Assembly: GCA_002409785.1 (NCBI GenBank)
Contig: DHOX01000059.1
Coordinates: forward strand, 15,611 to 50,868
DNA from: Prevotella sp. UBA5379
Lineage (GTDB): Bacteria; Bacteroidota; Bacteroidia; Bacteroidales; Bacteroidaceae
Reading direction: 5' to 3'
Length of the DNA stretch: 35,258 bases
Shown: positions 1 through 8,288 of the stretch, one piece after another
Layout of the letters: the number at the start of each line of letters is the position of its first letter
Position numbering within the stretch: position 1 is the first letter of the stretch
Notes under the pieces: generated by a model
Seen by the model: only the letters and a program-made list of their open reading frames with translations
What the model was told of the DNA's origin: nothing
Database searches by the model: none
Program-made: the position numbers and the translations under genes

Positions 1-352
1 CATATCGGTCACAATTGACTATGGTCGTAAGAATCAGTGATTATGATTCTTATCATTAAAACAACAACAATATTATTTGAACCCTTTTTGCTCATTAGAG
101 GGGGGTATGTGCATTCCTGTAGCTTTTACCGATTAATAAAAGTTAAAAAAGAGATGCTTAGAAGGTCCATTTTTGCTAATAACTGTATTTTTGCAAAACA
201 GACATGACAATATTGTGTCTTGTCTTTCCGAGTTCAGAAGGGGATGGGCCAGTTTAAGGGATGATTATCCTGTAATCGTTCAGACAGGGATTTGCAATTT
301 CTTCTCCTATTTGCAAAACGGTGACTATTATACTACTAAAAGAAATCAAAAA
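1..352. other. Non-coding region at window start, upstream of gltD
   Basis: No convincing gene is visible here. An in-frame extension of gltD back to a TTG at 173 is open, but it would encode about 60 residues with no family resemblance, and it runs across the promoter-like box at 186-194. I therefore read it as an untranslated leader. The first 170 bases are AT-rich and hold no recognisable RNA gene or repeat. Confidence 0.6.
186..194 (+). promoter_or_regulatory. Putative Bacteroidota -7 box for gltD
   Basis: TATTTTTGC matches the TAnnTTTG consensus plus the usual trailing C. No good TTG box is seen 19-20 nt upstream, and the box lies about 160 nt before the chosen start at 353, so the leader would be long. 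A poorer TTTGC-containing site lies at 306-314. Confidence 0.4.
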
Positions 353-1723
353 ATGGAATGCGAAGTGTTGGATAAAAAAGACAGGGAGGAATCTGTCCCT
401 TGCTTTCAGAAGTCAGATGAAGGGTTTACGATGCGTGAGGCCATTGCTGAAGCCCAGCGGTGTTTACATTGTAAAGTCCCGCAGTGCAGACGGGGGTGTC
501 CTATTGAAAATGATATTCCCGATTTCGTACATGAAGTTTCGATGGGGAATTTTGGCTCTGCCATGAAGATCATCAACGTCAGAAGTAATCTGCCGGCTAT
601 ATGTGGCCGCGTCTGTCCTCATGAGAAACAGTGTCAGGGGCATTGTGTCTTGGGAAAGAAAGGCCAACCCGTACAGATTGGAAAGATAGAGCAGTTTGTC
701 GCTGACTTTGATACCCGGATGCACTTGACCAGTGAGAAGATTCCTCAGAAAACCCGTGGGAAGGTCGGAGTGATCGGCTCCGGACCTGCAGGCCTGACGG
801 TGGCGGGTGATCTGGCACGGCAGGGATTTGCGGTTACTATTTTTGAAGGTCTGCCGGAGCCCGGAGGGGTGTTGATGTACGGTATCCCGGAATATCGTCT
901 GCCGAAAGCAGTGGTCAGGGCCGAGATCAGGAAGATTGAGGCTTTGGGCGTCAACTTTATCTGCAACTGTATGGTAGGAGAGAACGGGGTGACCGTAGAC
1001 AGCATCTTCAAGGAGGGGTATGATGCGATCTTTATGGGTACGGGAACAGACGTTCCCAAAGATATGCATGATACTCCTCGGTCTACTCTCCGTGGCGTGA
1101 GCCAGAGTACTTATCTGCTTCATAATTTTAATGCTTATCATGAAGGGGCCATGAGCCGCGATATGGTTCCCTTGCAGGCAGGGCAGAGAGCAGGAATCAT
1201 CGGGGGAGGCAATGTGGCTATGGACGCTGCGCGGACTTGTGTCCGGCTGGGCGCTGACGTGACCGTTCTCTACCGTCGTACGGAGGAAGAAATGCCTTCG
1301 AATAAGGAGGAATATGGCCTGGCCGTCAAAGAAGGAGTCAAGTTTCAGTGGAAAACAACGGTGGAGGAGTTCCTTCCCGGCAAAAATGGACGATTGGCAG
1401 CCTGCCGCCTGAGCACTCCGGAAGGAGAGAAGATTCAAAAGTTTGACCGTATCTTCCTGGCTGTCGGCAATCAACCGGCCCGCCGCATTATCAGTACCAC
1501 AAAAGGGATAGAAGTGGATGATAAAGGATATGTCAAGATTTCGGAACGTCCTTATGGGATGACCACCCGAAGGGGCGTCTTCGCCGGTGGTGATGTCGTG
1601 CACCGCCCACAGACGGTTGTCATGGCGATGAAAGCTGCTAAAAAGGTGGCCCATGGGATAGAACAGTATATAGATGCCATCAAACTGATGCAGGACGTGG
1701 GACTGGATATTCCGGATGCCTGA
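353..1723 (+). CDS. gltD: Glutamate synthase small (beta) subunit, NADPH-dependent oxidoreductase
   Basis: 456 residues from ATG 353, the normal length for GltD. It passes electrons from NADPH through FAD and iron-sulfur centres to the large GOGAT subunit for glutamate formation from glutamine and 2-oxoglutarate. The N-terminal iron-sulfur domain shows Cys37, 40, 45 and 49, and Cys84, 88, 94 and 98. A GSGPAG FAD-binding loop lies at 142-147 and a GGGNVAMDAAR NADPH-binding loop at 284-294. The frame is open upstream to a TTG at 173, but the added segment has no domain and overlaps the putative promoter. No gltB lies beside it in this window, so the partner is either to the left or elsewhere. 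Related stand-alone subunits occur in other flavin enzymes (for example NfnB or the PreT-type dihydropyrimidine dehydrogenase subunit), so the exact role is slightly less certain than the fold. Confidence 0.88.
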   Translation: MECEVLDKKDREESVPCFQKSDEGFTMREAIAEAQRCLHCKVPQCRRGCPIENDIPDFVHEVSMGNFGSAMKIINVRSNLPAICGRVCPHEKQCQGHCVLGKKGQPVQIGKIEQFVADFDTRMHLTSEKIPQKTRGKVGVIGSGPAGLTVAGDLARQGFAVTIFEGLPEPGGVLMYGIPEYRLPKAVVRAEIRKIEALGVNFICNCMVGENGVTVDSIFKEGYDAIFMGTGTDVPKDMHDTPRSTLRGVSQSTYLLHNFNAYHEGAMSRDMVPLQAGQRAGIIGGGNVAMDAARTCVRLGADVTVLYRRTEEEMPSNKEEYGLAVKEGVKFQWKTTVEEFLPGKNGRLAACRLSTPEGEKIQKFDRIFLAVGNQPARRIISTTKGIEVDDKGYVKISERPYGMTTRRGVFAGGDVVHRPQTVVMAMKAAKKVAHGIEQYIDAIKLMQDVGLDIPDA

Positions 1724-1782
1724 TGCACAATGACATTATAAAAGATAATTTTGAATTTATTAGTTTAAAACTCCTTTAATTA

Positions 1783-1815
1783 TTTGCATGCGGGCATTCT
1801 ATCCTTTACCTTTGC
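1783..1815 (+). promoter_or_regulatory. Promoter of the CarboxypepD_reg-like gene
   Basis: The -33 box TTTG lies at 1783-1786, followed by a 20-nt spacer and the -7 box TACCTTTGC at 1807-1815. The ATG at 1820 follows only four bases later, so the transcript may be leaderless or nearly so. Confidence 0.7.
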
Positions 1816-1819
1816 AAGC

Positions 1820-2470
1820 ATGAATCGATATGTCACCATGATTTTCTGCCTCCTTTCCGGAATGGCTGCCTATGCACAACGAACTTGTGTGGTCGCTGAT
1901 ATGGAGACTCATGTCCCTATCCGGGATGCCGTTGTTCATACCAATACAAATCATTGGGCAAGAACAGACTATCGGGGGTATTTTGCCATGCGTTATTCCT
2001 TTGATTCTGCTTCCGTCTATAAGACCGGATATGTGAAGACTTATATTTATAATAAGAATCTCCCGGATACGGTCTTGCTGCTTCCTCAGTCACACCAGTT
2101 GAACGAAGTGGAGGTGTATGGAAAGGATATGGGAAAGAAAAATGCATCTTCTTTGGGCGAAGCTGCAAGACAGGCAGCGAAGGAGGTGGTCGTTCCTAGA
2201 GGACTGGTCAGCTTTAATGCCTTTGGGTGGATGGACCGTCGGGGAAATCGTGACAGAAGACATCTGAAAAAAGCTGAGAGTGTGATCTCTGATTTGGATT
2301 CGGAGAGTAAAAAGAATGATCCTGTCCTGGATGCCTTTCATCAGGAACAGGCCCGGAAAGCTGCTGCAGAGAAGGCTAAACTGGATGCCTTGAACAGGGC
2401 GCGTGCGCAGCAGGCAGCGGATTTAGAAAAGAAGAAAGAGACGGCGGAAAAGGAAATCGCTAACCAGTAG
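1820..2470 (+). CDS. Secreted protein with carboxypeptidase-like regulatory domain and charged C-terminal coil
   Basis: 216 residues from ATG 1820. A signal peptide covers about residues 1-20, ending AAYAQ. Residues about 22-100 look like the beta-sandwich CarboxypepD_reg-like domain common in Bacteroidota surface proteins: a verb-like pattern of PIRDAVV, then a TDYRGYF turn, then an LNEVEV strand end. The C-terminal third is rich in Ala, Lys, Glu and Gln and probably forms a helix or coiled coil. It lacks a TonB-receptor barrel, so it is a stand-alone domain protein. An alternative start is the in-frame ATG at 1838; because the -7 box ends at 1815, a start site near 1820 could favour it. Its specific function is not known. 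Confidence 0.7.
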   Translation: MNRYVTMIFCLLSGMAAYAQRTCVVADMETHVPIRDAVVHTNTNHWARTDYRGYFAMRYSFDSASVYKTGYVKTYIYNKNLPDTVLLLPQSHQLNEVEVYGKDMGKKNASSLGEAARQAAKEVVVPRGLVSFNAFGWMDRRGNRDRRHLKKAESVISDLDSESKKNDPVLDAFHQEQARKAAAEKAKLDALNRARAQQAADLEKKKETAEKEIANQ

Positions 2471-2587
2471 TGGTTATCCTCTGGAGATGAAAGGGAAGTG
2501 AAGGGGTGGAAAGTATGCCTGCTTCTTTTCCCTATTGAAGGCTTTCTTTTCATTTGCAATTTTGAACACTTATTTTTTAAGTGATTG

Positions 2588-2620
2588 TTTGGATTTTCCA
2601 TATAATTATTATATCTTTGC
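2588..2620 (+). promoter_or_regulatory. Promoter of ffh
   Basis: TTTGG at 2588-2592, a 19-nt spacer, then TATCTTTGC at 2612-2620. This is a textbook match to the Bacteroidota sigma-ABfr promoter. The ATG follows 15 nt later. Confidence 0.85.
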
Positions 2621-2635
2621 AGCAAATTACTTGTT

Positions 2636-3985
2636 ATGTTTGAAAATCTAAGCGACAGACTTGAACGCAGTTTCAAAATATTGAAAGGTGAAGGAAAAAT
2701 CACCGAGATCAACGTTGCTGAAACGATGAAGGATATTCGCAGGGCATTACTGGATGCGGATGTCAATTATCGGGTAGCAAAGGATTTCACTAACCGCGTC
2801 AAGGAGAAGGCTTTGGGTATGAATGTGCTGACGGCCGTCAAACCCGGACAACTCATGGTCAAACTCGTTCATGATGAACTGGTGACACTCATGGGAGGAG
2901 AGGATGCTCCGTTCGTCCTGAAAAGTCATCCGGCAGTGGTGCTGATGAGTGGTTTGCAGGGTTCTGGTAAAACGACTTTCAGCGGGAAGCTGGCGCATTA
3001 TCTGAAAACAAAGCAAGGGAAGAAACCGCTGCTGGTGGCTTGTGATGTCTACCGGCCGGCAGCTATCGACCAGTTGAAAGTTGTCGGTAGTCAGGTTGAA
3101 GTACCTGTCTATGCTGAGCCGGATAACAAGAATGTCAATACGATTGCGGATCATGCCATCCAGCAGGCGAAGACTGACGGGAATGATGTGGTGATCATTG
3201 ATACGGCCGGTCGTCTGGCTGTCGATGAGCAGATGATGCAGGAGATCTCCAGCCTGAAAGATCACGTCAATCCTGATGAGACCTTGTTCGTGGTGGATTC
3301 CATGACGGGTCAGGATGCTGTGAACACGGCCAAGGAATTTAATGATCGTCTGGACTTTGACGGGGTGGTGCTGACTAAACTGGATGGTGATACGCGTGGC
3401 GGTGCTGCTCTTTCTATCCGTACTGTCGTCAGCAAACCGATCAAGTTTATCGGTACAGGAGAAAAACTGGATGCTATGGATGTTTTCCATCCATCCCGTA
3501 TGGCTGACCGGATCCTGGGAATGGGAGACGTGGTCAGCCTCGTGGAGAGAGCTCAGGAGCAGTTTGATGAGAAGGAAGCCCTCAAACTCCAGAAGAAGAT
3601 CCAGAAGAACCAGTTTGATTTCAATGATTTCCTGAAGCAAATCGAGCAAATCAAGAAGATGGGTAACCTGAAGGATCTTGCAAGCATGATTCCTGGTGTG
3701 GGTAAAGCCATACGTAATGTGGATATTGATGATAATGCCTTTAAAGGTGTAGAAGCAATTATCAGGAGCATGACGCCGAAGGAGCGTACTCATCCTGAGG
3801 TCCTGGATTCCAGCAGGCGCCGCCGTATTGCGATGGGTTCGGGAACGGATATCCAACAGGTAAACCGGCTGATCAAGCAGTTTGACCAGACACGCAAGAT
3901 GATGAAAATGGTCACGGGTCCGAACATGGCTGGGATGGCAAGCAGGATGCAGGGTATGAAGATGCCGAATCTATCAAAAGAATAA
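2636..3985 (+). CDS. ffh: Signal recognition particle protein Ffh (SRP54 GTPase)
   Basis: 449 residues, full length for the family. It binds signal sequences of nascent inner-membrane and secreted proteins at the ribosome together with 4.5S RNA, and hands them to FtsY by coupled GTP hydrolysis. The N domain helices cover about 1-85. The G domain shows the P-loop GLQGSGKT at 106-113, DTAGR at 189-193 and TKLDGDTRGG at 247-256. A methionine-rich M domain follows from about residue 330, ending in a run of Met-rich helix. The start is set by the promoter at 2588-2620 and by full family length. folD follows after four bases, so the two are probably co-transcribed. Confidence 0.97.
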   Translation: MFENLSDRLERSFKILKGEGKITEINVAETMKDIRRALLDADVNYRVAKDFTNRVKEKALGMNVLTAVKPGQLMVKLVHDELVTLMGGEDAPFVLKSHPAVVLMSGLQGSGKTTFSGKLAHYLKTKQGKKPLLVACDVYRPAAIDQLKVVGSQVEVPVYAEPDNKNVNTIADHAIQQAKTDGNDVVIIDTAGRLAVDEQMMQEISSLKDHVNPDETLFVVDSMTGQDAVNTAKEFNDRLDFDGVVLTKLDGDTRGGAALSIRTVVSKPIKFIGTGEKLDAMDVFHPSRMADRILGMGDVVSLVERAQEQFDEKEALKLQKKIQKNQFDFNDFLKQIEQIKKMGNLKDLASMIPGVGKAIRNVDIDDNAFKGVEAIIRSMTPKERTHPEVLDSSRRRRIAMGSGTDIQQVNRLIKQFDQTRKMMKMVTGPNMAGMASRMQGMKMPNLSKE

Positions 3986-3989
3986 TAAA

Positions 3990-4868
3990 ATGACTCTGAT
4001 TGACGGAAAAGCTACAGCGACGGCTATTAAAGAGGAGATCGCGGAGAAAGTGAAGAAGATCATTGACAACGGGGGAAAGCAGCCTCATCTGGTAGCTGTG
4101 CTCGTAGGCCATGATGGTGGGTCGGAGACTTATGTTAAGAACAAGATGATTGCGTGCCAGGTTTGTGGCATCAAGTCTACGCTGATCCGTTATGAGGATG
4201 ATGTTACTGAGGAGGAACTCCTTGCCTGTGTGGATCGTCTGAACAAAGACAAGGATGTGGATGGTTTTATTGTCCAGCTGCCCTTGCCTGAACAGATCGA
4301 TGAGCAGAAGATCATTATGGCTATTGATTACCGTAAGGATGTGGATGGCTTCCATCCCATTAATGTCGGACGTCTGTCAATAGGCCTGCCTTGTTTCGTT
4401 TCCGCCACTCCGCTGGGTATACTGACATTGCTGAAGCATTATAATATCCGGACAAGTGGAAAGAAATGCGTCATTATCGGCCGCAGCAATATTGTTGGAA
4501 AACCGATGGCACAGTTGATGATGAATAAAAAATATGGTGACTGTACCGTAACGGTATGTCATAGTCATACGCAGGATATAGCCAGGGAGACAAGGGAAGC
4601 AGACATTCTCATTTCTGCCATTGGCAAACCTGATTTTGTAACTGCCTGCATGGTAAAGGAGGGAGCTGTAGTGATCGATGTAGGCACTACGCGTGTTCCT
4701 GATCCTTCCAGGAAGAGGGGGTATCACCTCAATGGTGATGTGAAATTTGATGAGGTCGCTCCCAAATGTTCGTATATCACTCCTGTTCCAGGAGGCGTGG
4801 GGCCGATGACCATCTGTTCCTTGATGAAGAACACCCTGGCAGCAGCCCAGAAAGAATACTATCGTTAA
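3990..4868 (+). CDS. folD: Bifunctional methylenetetrahydrofolate dehydrogenase / methenyltetrahydrofolate cyclohydrolase
   Basis: 292 residues, usual FolD length. It interconverts 5,10-methylene-THF and 10-formyl-THF, using NADP(H) or NAD(H), for purine and formyl-Met synthesis. The substrate motif YVKNK at 48-52 contains Tyr48 and the catalytic Lys52. Further family motifs are VQLPLP (about 114-119), DVDGFHP, GRSNIVGKP in the nucleotide-binding part, and PVPGGVGPMT near the C-terminus. The gene starts four bases after ffh and ends 49 nt before a hairpin, so it is probably the last gene of an ffh-folD transcript. Confidence 0.97.
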   Translation: MTLIDGKATATAIKEEIAEKVKKIIDNGGKQPHLVAVLVGHDGGSETYVKNKMIACQVCGIKSTLIRYEDDVTEEELLACVDRLNKDKDVDGFIVQLPLPEQIDEQKIIMAIDYRKDVDGFHPINVGRLSIGLPCFVSATPLGILTLLKHYNIRTSGKKCVIIGRSNIVGKPMAQLMMNKKYGDCTVTVCHSHTQDIARETREADILISAIGKPDFVTACMVKEGAVVIDVGTTRVPDPSRKRGYHLNGDVKFDEVAPKCSYITPVPGGVGPMTICSLMKNTLAAAQKEYYR

Positions 4869-4905
4869 AGTTGAGACAATAAACACTTGATTTTTTATAA
4901 CTCTC

Positions 4906-5037
4906 TAATTTGTTCGGGGCTGGACGCAGTGATGCCTCCAGCCTCTTTTAATTAGAGGCGTGAAGATTGAGGGTGGACCTGTCGAGGTATCCGTCCCTTA
5001 CGGCCTGACGACCGGTAAGGGCTTAAATCTGAGAAAT
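4906..5037 (+). promoter_or_regulatory. Structured leader upstream of the GH51 gene
   Basis: Three hairpins precede the ATG at 5038. The first is 4918-4924 with 4937-4943. The second is GCCTCT at 4941-4946 with AGAGGC at 4954-4959, which competes with the first for bases 4941-4945. The third is CCCTTAC plus GG at 4995-5003 with CC at 5012-5013 and GTAAGGG at 5015-5021, with one bulged G. A degenerate -7 box, TAATTTG at 4906-4912 (one spacer base short), would start transcription just before the first hairpin. No known riboswitch class is recognised. Confidence 0.4.
4916..4945 (+). terminator. GC-rich hairpin after folD, possible terminator or part of the GH51 leader
   Basis: GGCTGGA at 4918-4924 pairs perfectly with TCCAGCC at 4937-4943 around a 12-nt loop, extended by two weaker pairs. 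Only a TTTT run at 4947-4950 follows, so termination would be modest. The 3' arm also pairs into a second hairpin (4941-4959), so this may be a regulatory structure instead. Confidence 0.45.
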
Positions 5038-7647
5038 ATGAAGAATAAGTTGCTCTTTTTGTTTGTGGCCTGTTTGTTGACTCTTTCCGGTAAGGCTCAG
5101 CCTTTACCTCTTTATACCATTACAGGGCGTGATACAATCGTTCAGATATTTCTTTATTCGCCTGGAATTTCCGAGGGACTTCATGCCGCTTATCTTGACG
5201 GCAACCAGAACTGGCAGGAGCTGGGACAGGTGTTGACCTGTGATTACGGGCCCTGGGGGTCAGGGAAGAAAATGTATACCCCTTTTGTCACAAAGGCCAA
5301 TGACGGTTCGTGGCGTGCTTTATGGTCATTGGATCATCAGTCGCCGGCCTTTGCGGCAGCCTATTCCGAGGATTTGATCCACTGGCGTCCCCAGGATTAC
5401 CCCGTCGTCCGGGAGCATGATGTGATGGCACCTGTAGCCTATCAGATGGATGATGGGAGCTGGGATATTTATTTTAAGACACCTCAGGGGAAACGATATG
5501 TGCATGCCTCAGATGATTTCCGGACTTTCGCCGAGGATACCCTGCAGGCAGTGGCGGATGATGTCCTCTGGCAGCAGGATACCGCTGTGGTCGGTGGGAA
5601 GGTGCGGTATGGCAACACCTTTGAGGTTCCGGCCGTGCATCTCCGTTATATGCAGAACTGGTTTCGGGCATTGGCACAGGATCAGGCCCTTTGCAGTGAG
5701 CGGATGAAAGATGACCGGCAGCGGTTTTCTGCCCTCGGGGATACCTTGAGATCGACTCTTGTCGTCGACCCGTTGAAGGTGCACCGGATCAGTAACCGGT
5801 TGATGGGCGTTTTCTTTGAGGACATCAATTCGGCAGCTGATGGCGGACTATATGCGGAAATGGTCCGTAACCGTGATTTTGAAGACCCCGGAAATCAGAA
5901 GAATGCATGGGCTGCTCACCCGGCGTGGAAACTTTACCGGATGGTCAGCAAGAAAGAGTTGGAAGAAGAGCCGTTGTCTCTGGTGACAGATCATCCTTTA
6001 AGCAAGCACAATCCTCATTATGTGGTACTTGGAAAGGATGAGGTCATAAGTAATTCCGGGTGGGACGGCATGCCGGTGAAGGCCGGTTTTTACGATTTCT
6101 CCTTTTTTGCCAATCAGATAGAAGGGGATAAAAATCAGATCGAGGTGTCTTTGATTTCCGATGACGGCACCATAGTTGCAAAGGATAAGGTGAAGTTGGA
6201 GGGGACCGGATGGAGACGTTATGCGTTATCCTTGAATACGGTCCCGAAAAAGAAAGAGGCTGTAGAGGCCGGTTACAAGAATTGCCATTTGCAACTCCTT
6301 GTCAAGAAGGAAGGGAAAGTGGGAGTTGATATGATCTCTCTCTTTCCTCATGATACTTACAAGGGACATGGAATGCGCAAGGACCTTGCTGAGACCATTG
6401 CGGCACTTCATCCTAAATTCATGAGGTTCCCCGGCGGATGTCTGGTCCACGGCCAGGGACTCTCCAATATTTACAGGTGGAAAGAGACTATCGGGCCGTG
6501 GCAGGATCGTGTGCCGGCTCCGAATATATGGAATTACCATCAGACCAGAGGACTGGGCTTTTATGAATTTTTCCAGTTCTGCGAAGATATTGGCGCAGAG
6601 CCACTGCCGGTAGTTGCTGCCGGTGTCTCCTGTCAGAACTCGCGCGCCGATGCAGACGGACTTGCCGGTCAGCAGGGAGGAATTCCGATGAAGGATATGC
6701 CTCAGTATGTTCAGGATGTGCTAGACCTGATCGAGTGGGCTAATGGGGATCCCGCCACATCTAAATGGGCTAAGATGCGTGCGGACGAGGGGCATCCTGC
6801 GCCTTTTCATCTCAAGATGATCGGAATCGGAAATGAAGATCTGATCTCGACAGTTTTCGAGAAACGTTATCTCATGATCTGCCAGGCGGTAAAGAAAGCC
6901 TATCCGGCCATAGAGGTGATCGGAACAGCAGGGCCCTTTCATGACCCTTCTTCTGATTATACGGAAGGATGGCGCTTTGCCAGGGCACATGCTGACTGCA
7001 TAGATGCCGTGGATGAGCATTATTATGAGCGTCCGGGATGGTTCCTCCATCATCAGGACTATTATGATGATTATAGCCGGAAGTCTCCTGTGGTCTATTT
7101 GGGAGAATATGCTTCTCAAGGCCGTACAGTGGAAAATGCCCTGGCAGAAGCCGTATACCTTTGTAGCATTGAGCGGAATGCGGATGTTGTACAGATGGCT
7201 TCCTATGCTCCCTTGCTGTGCCGTAAGGGATATATGGACTGGAATCCTGATTTGATCTATTTTGATGGTACTTCGGTAGAGGTGACTCCCAGCTACTGGG
7301 TTCAGTACTTGTTTTCCAATTATTCAGGTGATCAGTATGTCTCGTCTCATCTTGATGTGGCTGCTCCGGTTGCTTATCGGATAGCTTCCAGTGTCGTAAG
7401 ATCGTCAAAGACGGGCAGGGGATATATCAAACTGGTCAATGCTTCTCCCAAGACGGTGATCATGGATGTGAAGGGTGTTTCTCTGGTTGCCGGAAAAGAA
7501 GAGATGCAGTTGCAGGGTGATCCGTCTGACCGTCTTATCCATGTCCGTCGTGCCGGCGGTCTGCAGGACCAGGCATCTCCCGCCCAGATTCAGGGCCAGA
7601 CAGTTATTCTCCCCCCGTATTCGGTGAACGTAGTAGACTGGAAATGA
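5038..7647 (+). CDS. Secreted GH51 alpha-L-arabinofuranosidase with N-terminal GH43-like segment
   Basis: 869 residues from ATG 5038, which opens a clear signal peptide (about residues 1-21, ending LSGKAQ). An in-frame GTG at 4960 would hide this signal and is rejected. Residues about 25-230 resemble part of a five-bladed GH43-type propeller (phrases such as SEDLIHWRPQDYPV and GSWDIYFKTPQGKRY) but are too short for a complete catalytic domain. The GH51 part begins near residue 240 (HRISNRLMGVFFEDINSAADGG), passes through a CBM4/9-like beta-sandwich, and has the barrel motifs FPGGC and IGNE. The expected acid/base is Glu600 (in GIGNED) and the nucleophile Glu690 (in LGEYA). It should remove terminal arabinofuranosyl groups from arabinan or arabinoxylan, in the periplasm or outside the cell. 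No SusCD pair is adjacent. Confidence 0.88.
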   Translation: MKNKLLFLFVACLLTLSGKAQPLPLYTITGRDTIVQIFLYSPGISEGLHAAYLDGNQNWQELGQVLTCDYGPWGSGKKMYTPFVTKANDGSWRALWSLDHQSPAFAAAYSEDLIHWRPQDYPVVREHDVMAPVAYQMDDGSWDIYFKTPQGKRYVHASDDFRTFAEDTLQAVADDVLWQQDTAVVGGKVRYGNTFEVPAVHLRYMQNWFRALAQDQALCSERMKDDRQRFSALGDTLRSTLVVDPLKVHRISNRLMGVFFEDINSAADGGLYAEMVRNRDFEDPGNQKNAWAAHPAWKLYRMVSKKELEEEPLSLVTDHPLSKHNPHYVVLGKDEVISNSGWDGMPVKAGFYDFSFFANQIEGDKNQIEVSLISDDGTIVAKDKVKLEGTGWRRYALSLNTVPKKKEAVEAGYKNCHLQLLVKKEGKVGVDMISLFPHDTYKGHGMRKDLAETIAALHPKFMRFPGGCLVHGQGLSNIYRWKETIGPWQDRVPAPNIWNYHQTRGLGFYEFFQFCEDIGAEPLPVVAAGVSCQNSRADADGLAGQQGGIPMKDMPQYVQDVLDLIEWANGDPATSKWAKMRADEGHPAPFHLKMIGIGNEDLISTVFEKRYLMICQAVKKAYPAIEVIGTAGPFHDPSSDYTEGWRFARAHADCIDAVDEHYYERPGWFLHHQDYYDDYSRKSPVVYLGEYASQGRTVENALAEAVYLCSIERNADVVQMASYAPLLCRKGYMDWNPDLIYFDGTSVEVTPSYWVQYLFSNYSGDQYVSSHLDVAAPVAYRIASSVVRSSKTGRGYIKLVNASPKTVIMDVKGVSLVAGKEEMQLQGDPSDRLIHVRRAGGLQDQASPAQIQGQTVILPPYSVNVVDWK

Positions 7648-7688
7648 CTTGCAGGAAAGGCTGAGCAGGCGGGACTTTCAAACAAGGA

Positions 7689-8285
7689 TTAGATGTTGAT
7701 TTCTTCTATTCCGCCGTAATTCGTCTCATGTTCGAAAGCATGCTCGGCGCTGAAAAGACCACCGTAGATTCCTGCACAGATGAGTACTCCGCCATGGGCG
7801 AAAAGTGCAGCGTGCCGGTAAGGCTTTTTCTTTAACTCATCCAGAAAGGAACTGACGCGGGCATATAAGTCCGGGAATCCTTCCCCGCCGGTACAGGACA
7901 GGTGCATGTAGTCATCGTACCATTTGAGGATGAAGGGATCCGTCTTGGCGATGTCTTCGAATCGTTTCATCTCCCATGCTCCCATATTCATCTCTTTAAG
8001 CCGGTTGTCAATGGTGGCTTTTCCTAATTTCCTTCCCGGCCGTGCCGGAAATCCATCCGTGGAATAGCCACAGAAAGCGGCGAGTTTGCGGGCACGGGTG
8101 AGCGGAGAGGTGAACACGGCATCAAAGGAAGAAGGAATTCCTTCTTCTTTCATCAACTTTCCCAGTTGGCTTTTTGTTTCGGCTGCTTCCTGGGGGAAGG
8201 TCTCTGCCACCGGTACGTCTGCCCATCCGTAACACGTGCCTTTCGGCACTCCTACACGGGTATGTCTGATCAATATGACTTTCAT
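7689..8285 (-). CDS. cobC: Alpha-ribazole phosphatase (histidine phosphatase family)
   Basis: 198 residues. The phosphoglycerate-mutase-like signature LIRHT gives catalytic His8 preceded by Arg7. Arg64 in SPLTRAR, Glu98 and the second catalytic His164 in LFAHGG complete the expected active site. Histidine phosphatases are broad, but the position three bases after cobS and downstream of cobU and cobT supports alpha-ribazole-5'-phosphate dephosphorylation, the last step of the lower-ligand branch of cobalamin synthesis. It is the last gene of the minus-strand operon, converging on the GH51 gene with only 41 nt between; no clear terminator is seen there. Confidence 0.85.
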   Translation of the reverse strand: MKVILIRHTRVGVPKGTCYGWADVPVAETFPQEAAETKSQLGKLMKEEGIPSSFDAVFTSPLTRARKLAAFCGYSTDGFPARPGRKLGKATIDNRLKEMNMGAWEMKRFEDIAKTDPFILKWYDDYMHLSCTGGEGFPDLYARVSSFLDELKKKPYRHAALFAHGGVLICAGIYGGLFSAEHAFEHETNYGGIEEINI

Positions 8286-8288
8286 AAA

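Noticed and set aside
464..1654. Minus-strand frame of 396 codons opposite gltD
   Set aside because: gltD has complete iron-sulfur, FAD and NADPH motifs. The antisense product is low in family-like patterns.
2492..2533. Hairpin GGGAAGTGAAG with CTTCTTTTCCC as terminator before ffh
   Set aside because: One mismatch and a wobble, a long loop and no T run; not strong enough to call.
2747..3856. Minus-strand frame of 369 codons opposite ffh
   Set aside because: Shadow of ffh; no start signal or domain.
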